Shown piece after piece: positions 59,561 through 64,000 of a stretch of 64,000 nucleotides of DNA (within the stretch, counting starts at the first letter, position 1; every line of letters starts with the position of its first letter). The stretch spans positions 63,134,559 through 63,198,558 of the forward strand of contig CATIUR010000001.1 of assembly GCA_949592205.1 (NCBI GenBank), in the 5' to 3' direction. The stretch comes from Helichrysum umbraculigerum (Eukaryota > Streptophyta > Magnoliopsida > Asterales > Asteraceae). The notes under the pieces were generated by a model that saw nothing but the letters and a program-made list of their open reading frames with translations, did not search any database and was not told the DNA's origin. The position numbers were made by a program, and so were the translations under genes.

Positions 59561-60156
59561 TGTAAGTCCCCTAGTTTTAGGATCGATAACTTCGTTATCT
59601 GTAGTATTAAGGTGCGGAATCCCTCAATACGGTGTTATCTTACTAACAACGAATATGTTCGAATTGCGTTTTAATAAAGCTTAACTTTAAACGATGAATC
59701 GTCAAAGCCTAGCCTTTAGGTTCGGTTTTTCTCTGGTTGTCGAGTTCGCAGATCAGAAAGACGAATAGTAAAAGTTCTTCAAGTGTTAGGTTTTTCACGT
59801 TGGAAAAACATATTTATAATCTGGTTTGGCTCGGCTCACATGGGCCTGCGAGTTCGATCCAACTCGCAGCCCAAGCCCAACACAGAGCTCGGCTCGCCAG
59901 ACTAATCCCTCGCGAGTTCAGTTCTCATCTCACAGCTCAGCTCGCTGCGACCTGAGATCTCTAATCGCTTTGCATGAAACGTCTATTATTTATTTCGTAT
60001 TTAAACATTCGTCTAACTTAGCACAATAATATGTTTAACGAATATTACTAACAAAACAAACATTTATTTACAAATCTAAACCAATGTACAAACATAATAA
60101 TAATTACACCAGTCCTATTTCAAGCTAGATCTGTTGTCACAATCTATGTCTCAACA
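59561..60156 (-). repeat. Sirevirus 5' LTR
   Basis: 596 bp, 7 substitutions and no indel relative to 45683-46278. Confidence 0.95.
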
Positions 60157-60161
60157 TAATC
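60157..60161 (+). repeat. Sirevirus target site duplication, right (TAATC)
   Basis: Exact copy of 45678-45682. The Tekay-2 LTR resumes here. Confidence 0.95.
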
Positions 60162-60444
60162 ATCTTCATTATCTTCGTTCGAAATCATCATCATCAACAT
60201 CAGAAATCATCATAATCTCCATCTCTAAATCATTGTGAGGAACAATTTCTCCATTTTTATTCATTTATATAATTTCTTTAAATTATGAAGTTTGATGATT
60301 ATTATTGTTATAACTTGTTAAAAACAAGTTATATTAAGTTTATATAAACTATTGGTGATGTTTGATCATGTTAAAAACGGATTAAAACCAAAAATCATTA
60401 TGTATTTGAAGTAACAGAGCCGAACCAGAACCTGAAACTGATCT

Positions 60445-60772
60445 GGATCCGGCGGATCACCTTTTGGATCCGGCGGATCCCCAGTAAAATCCATGAATCA
60501 TGCAGATTCAACCCCAATCCGGCGGATTCCCACATTTCGACTCGCATACAAACCTTTGACTAAAACGATGAACGAGTAAAGGACACGCTTGATCCGGCGG
60601 ATCATTGGTAGATCCGGCGGATCCTCTTAAAAACGAATGAATCCGGCGGATCATTGGTGGATCCGGCGGATTCCCCCTATTTTGGACCCGATCCGGCGGA
60701 TCCTTACCCGATCCGGCGGATCCCCTTGAACCTTGCTGAATCCGACGGATTCATGGGAATCCGGCGGATTCC
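60445..60772 (+). repeat. Palindromic word array ATCCGGCGGAT
   Basis: Ten exact ATCCGGCGGAT words and one variant (ATCCGACGGAT) in 328 bp. The word is nearly self-complementary and often extended to GATCCGGCGGATC. It lies between the exon-1 donor and the exon-2 acceptor. Confidence 0.92.
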
Positions 60773-61312
60773 CCGGCTGTCCAGGTCCAGTCCGTTTCAT
60801 TTTATAAAATGTACAAACTAGTAATCGTTATAGGGACCGAGACTTATTACTTGACTAATATTGCAACAACGAGACTTAGCAATTATATGGACACAACTTC
60901 GAGACAATTACAATATATATATATATACTAACGGACAATGTATATATACAACTAGACGTATAAAAATGGAACGATTTAACTTATCTAGTACAAACTATAT
61001 ACGCCAAACGAAAACAAGTTATATTTTGTATAACTAACCAAACTATATTTTGATAACTATTATAATTATGTTTTGAAAACATAATCGACAACAACGACAA
61101 CTACATTTATATCTATGTATATATGGATATTAACAATGACGACAACTAATATATATAGTAGAATATATATATTCAACTAATATGTATATAAATATACATA
61201 CTTGAACTTAACGATTATATGAACGCAAACGTTACCAACAATTAAATGTTACAAACATTTCAACTTAACAAATAATCTACATACTTATACAAGTATTATT
61301 ATTTGCGTCTAG

Positions 61313-61373
61313 GTGTTTGAGGGCGCGTTTGGATTATTTGGCTAGCTATACTTTTGCTGAAGACTTGCAAACC
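61313..61373 (+). other. Putative leader exon 2 in Tekay-2
   Basis: Acceptor TTTGCGTCTAG ends at 61312; donor AACC/GTGAGTTC at 61374. 61 nt. Confidence 0.5.
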
Positions 61374-62029
61374 GTGAGTTCACAGCCCCTAACTTTTATT
61401 GTTTTAAATGCTTTTAAAACCAGGGGTGGAAAACATAGAACAATGTGATATAACATGCTATATGCTTTATGTATTGCGCTGCATGCTATTATGTGAAACT
61501 GATTAACATGATTTCTTTCATGCTATCAAACTTGAACTATTTATATAAAATGTTTTCATATTGAATTAACTTGAATTAATTATATGAAACGTTTTCACAA
61601 CATTTTGGGAATAAGACAGCAGATCTTGGTACGATCCTAGGTTTACGCGAGGTAGTTGTAGTGCACATAAGTCCCAGTGCTTACAACCTATAACCATTAG
61701 CTAGGTGACTCTAGTCACTGAGTATACAGATAGTACTATCGATTTGACAACCCTCCCAGGATATTACTCGTTGGTCATTCCAACCACATCGACGATAGTC
61801 GTAACGAGGAGTGTATACTTAAGGTGTTACTGAGGCAACAACAAAACAACTAGTCGTGGATTGGTTATAGTACTAGTGTCGTTACTTTAACTCTAAAGGT
61901 TTAGCTCACCTTGGAGGAATTATAGTCTATATTTCCCACTTAATTATTCAACTACTCAACTAAACAACAACCTGGTTTGGGAAGGGTATTCCCTGTGATG
62001 ACTAATAGGACAGGTGTTCCTCTGAGAGA

Positions 62030-62400
62030 CTATATTTTAGGAGACGTTTACCTTAATTGGTTGAACTTGGTTTCCCACAAAAACAACTATTCATAGGAAA
62101 TGTTTACTTAAATGTTAAACCTGTGTTTCCTGCAATGATTATTATTGGAATGTTTACTTTATTGTTAAACTTGAGTTCCTGTTAACTATCTGTTGGGAAA
62201 TGTTTGCTTGACTGCTAAACCTGATTTTCCTTAACTATAAAAATGGATATGTTTACTTATTTGATAAACCTGTATATCCGGCGACTATTTATTAGGAAAT
62301 GTTTATGTTTAAACTTGTGTTTCCTACACAATTATTATTGTAGTAAGAATGACATTCTTACTAATTATAGGAAATGTTTTCTTTAATTAGAATACTTGTG
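62030..62400 (+). repeat. Degenerate tandem GGAAATGTTTACTT units in the Tekay-2 LTR
   Basis: Units of about 50-60 bp, each with GGAAATGTTTACTT, TTAAACCTG and TTTCCT words, repeated six or more times with drift. Confidence 0.75.
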
Positions 62401-62916
62401 TTTCCTACTTTACATATAAATATTATGTTTGTGTACATGAATGATTTATACAAAACTTAAACCTGTGAATTCGCTCAACATTCAATGTTGACAGTTTACT
62501 ATGTTTTTCAGGGAATTAGGACTCAGGTACTCCTGCATGCATAAAGGACGTAGGCAACCTGACTATTTATGATGCCACTTTTGGGACACATGGATTTCCT
62601 TTGTATTATCAATTCCATTGGTTATACTTATGAAATCCCTCTTTTATAAATATGTATTTTCAAATACTTAAGTTGTCATTGACAACCCTACTTATGTACG
62701 ACTTTATAAGTCGTATCTTTTGTAATAACTTTAAACTTATGGCATCTTAAATATATGTATGTTCTGTATGATCATATACTCTGATACAGTGAATGCACTA
62801 TCGAATCTGTCCGCCCTCAATGCTTAACTATTATTAAAATGCTTCCGCTAATTAACTAAAAGCTTTCGCTAAACTATTAATAAACACGATTACCGATTTG
62901 GGGGTGTGACAGAACT

Positions 62917-62928
62917 TGGTATCAGAGC
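62917..62928 (+). other. Tekay-2 PBS, initiator Met tRNA
   Basis: TGGTATCAGAGC five bases after the LTR end. Confidence 0.93.
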
Positions 62929-63063
62929 TATTGGTTATAGAGAACTAGAAGTCTTTAAGTGACTGAAAACCTTAGAGACCTAGACTATAGCCTTGGCTAA
63001 CACATTTCTGCATTCATACTATTGCATACGTCTGACACGTCACACCCGATTCTTTGACTAGGC

Positions 63064-63870
63064 ATGTCGAGACACGCACCTATTCACATCAGTGATTCTG
63101 ATACTGAGGAGGAGCCCATGGAGGGGTCATACGACGGGATACCTATAGCAGTGTCTGAGGAGGTTTACCCGCCTACACTCCCTAGAGATACTTCAGATGG
63201 TTCGATAGCCACTCCACCATTGCCATCCACTGATCCTGCTACCCATATGTTAGGATCTATGTCTATGTCTAGACGCCATCTTATTGGAGAGCCTGATTTT
63301 CGGTCTACACCTAGGAGGACACCGCTGTCGTGTGTCAGGGATTTTCCCATAGGACCCTCATCATCTCGCGGCAAGGAACCGATGACTGAGGAGCGAGAGA
63401 TCCGCTGTGATCAGCAGACACCGAGAGCTAGAGTTCCACATCTGGACTGGATACCACGCATTTTACGCCATTGGAGGATCATTGAGAGGATTCCTTCCAC
63501 CTATGAGACTGGGGAGTCATCTCACACATCTACATCTCTACATTTGACCGAGGAGCCTCTGGAGCTTACGGTCCCTACTGTAGTCGCCGTTATTCGTACC
63601 TTGCTGGGATTTCATTTTGGTACGCAGTCTGCCCTCCGAGTTATGCGCAGTGACACCTCTCGTCTTGACGATGATGTGCTGGCGATATATGGAAACCTTG
63701 CGACTTCTGAGTTGCATATTGAGGTAGACAGGGAGTTTGCCGATGCTACTAGAGCACGTCTGATCAGACTAGAGCGTCGTTCGGAGACTGTAGGTGCCGC
63801 AGTTGGACTCTGTGTGTTGATGATAGCTGTTAGGATGTTTGTGGGATGGAGTCTACCGTATTTCTTTTAG
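63064..63870 (+). CDS. Leader ORF of Tekay-2, 268 aa, intact
   Basis: Starts MSRHAPIHISDSDTEEEP, two bases after a splice-acceptor-like TTCTTTGACTAG, and lies between the PBS and the expected gag start. N-terminus acidic; the middle is Pro/Ser/Arg-rich and probably disordered (STPRRTPLS, GPSSSRGKEPMTEE). The C-terminal part looks helical (DREFADATRARLIRLERR) and ends in a hydrophobic stretch of about 26 residues (AAVGLCVLMIAVRMFVGW), possibly a membrane segment. Tekay-1 has an ORF in the same place but without clear similarity. Not a known gag domain; function not recognised. It could be an accessory or particle protein. Confidence 0.7.
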   Translation: MSRHAPIHISDSDTEEEPMEGSYDGIPIAVSEEVYPPTLPRDTSDGSIATPPLPSTDPATHMLGSMSMSRRHLIGEPDFRSTPRRTPLSCVRDFPIGPSSSRGKEPMTEEREIRCDQQTPRARVPHLDWIPRILRHWRIIERIPSTYETGESSHTSTSLHLTEEPLELTVPTVVAVIRTLLGFHFGTQSALRVMRSDTSRLDDDVLAIYGNLATSELHIEVDREFADATRARLIRLERRSETVGAAVGLCVLMIAVRMFVGWSLPYFF

Positions 63871-64000
63871 ACCGTATGTATGATGTATTAGGACTATAGT
63901 TATGATGTATTTGGGTTGACTTTTGACTAGATGGATGTATAGGTTAAATCCGTCACATTTTGTAGATCATGTTTGATCCGATGGGTATATTTTGTCGTAA

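Larger units (their letters stand above)
45683..60156 (-). mobile_element. Complete Ty1/copia Sirevirus with a spliced third ORF
   Basis: 14474 bp on the minus strand: LTRs 60156-59561 (5') and 46278-45683 (3'), each 596 bp and differing at 7 positions (1.2 percent), perfect TAATC TSD, initiator-Met PBS, and PPT CAAGGGGGAGTC. Gag with two CCHC knuckles, then PR-IN-RT-RH order (copia), then a downstream ORF ending 54 bp before the PPT. The large size and the ORF after pol fit Sirevirus (Maximus/SIRE) elements. At an assumed 1.3e-8 substitutions per site per year the LTR difference would mean about 0.45 million years. Confidence 0.95.
60162..62911 (+). repeat. Tekay-2 5' LTR, right part
   Basis: Continues the CT/CA-rich exon-like sequence cut at 45682 (CATCTTCATTATCTTCG), donor GTGAGGA at 60235, ATCCGGCGGAT array 60445-60772, AT-rich stretch, exon-2-like segment 61313-61373. 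From about 62030-62400 a degenerate tandem GGAAATGTTTACTT...CCTG unit of about 60 bp is repeated six or more times. Ends GGGTGTGACA. Confidence 0.85.
44653..64000 (+). mobile_element. Tekay-2 gypsy element, 5' part, continues past the window
   Basis: 5' LTR from TGTGACAATCCTCC (44653) to GGGTGTGACA (62911), interrupted by the Sirevirus at 45683-60156; without it and one TSD copy the LTR is about 3.78 kb. PBS at 62917 and an intact leader ORF follow. Gag-pol must lie beyond 64000. The left boundary rests on the TGTGACA terminus and the promoter-like AT-rich sequence after it, since the partner LTR is not visible. Confidence 0.75.

Overview
This is a plant nuclear window made mostly of nested transposable elements, with only two host gene loci. 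Evidence for a plant: GT-AG introns, interstitial TTTAGGG-type telomere repeats, a DUF506 gene, Stowaway, hAT, MULE and PIF/Harbinger MITEs, and long-LTR Ty3/gypsy chromovirus (Tekay-like) elements primed by initiator Met tRNA. The Sirevirus third ORF and the Tekay leader ORFs resemble types I associate with Asteraceae; that placement is an inference, not proven.

Layout: 1-11138 is the end of a Ty1/copia element (RNase H tail, PPT, then a 233-bp near-perfect palindrome in the place of its 3' LTR) split by a complete 10.5-kb Tekay-type element at 408-10886 (two 2470-bp LTRs, TSD CGCTC). A two-exon DUF506 gene follows on the minus strand (13249-14386). 14668-18491 carries small elements: a hAT MITE, two Stowaway-like MITEs, a CACTA-like and a hAT-like element, and a truncated SINE with a perfect 16-bp TSD. 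A telomere-like tract (19165-19200, 22826-22869, 29805-29895) was hit by a 3.6-kb solo LTR (19201-22825) and by a hAT-like element (22870-29804). The hAT-like element itself hosts a gag-only LTR retrotransposon (23562-29760). 29900-35600 is AT-rich with two MULE-type MITEs. 35612-38554 holds two PIF/Harbinger-type elements, the larger with an intact Myb/SANT ORF1 but no transposase. A small gene with TATA box, two exons and a 133-codon reading frame (38980-41187) is broken by two hAT elements with exact 8-bp TSDs. From 41669 to the end: a minus-strand LTR, unassigned repeat sequence, and a Tekay-type LTR (44653-62911) that continues past the window and is split by a complete 14.5-kb minus-strand Sirevirus (45683-60156, LTRs 596 bp, TSD TAATC).

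How the parts work together: the gag, pol and leader reading frames mostly carry scattered nonsense or frameshift mutations but lie in young-looking elements (LTR pairs differ by about 1-2 percent). Two patterns go beyond routine annotation. First, the Sirevirus carries a 1034-codon third ORF spread over six coding exons with coherent GT-AG phases, plus a possible TATA box and noncoding first exon, all in the element's own sense. Second, five different gypsy LTRs share a three-exon leader: a CT-rich exon 1, an intron holding an array of a private CpG-rich palindromic word, a 53-86 nt exon 2 ending in a GTGAGT donor, and an acceptor 2-4 nt before the start codon where the coding part is present. 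I read the palindrome arrays as candidate genomic-RNA dimerisation or packaging signals or silencing targets. That part is hypothesis.
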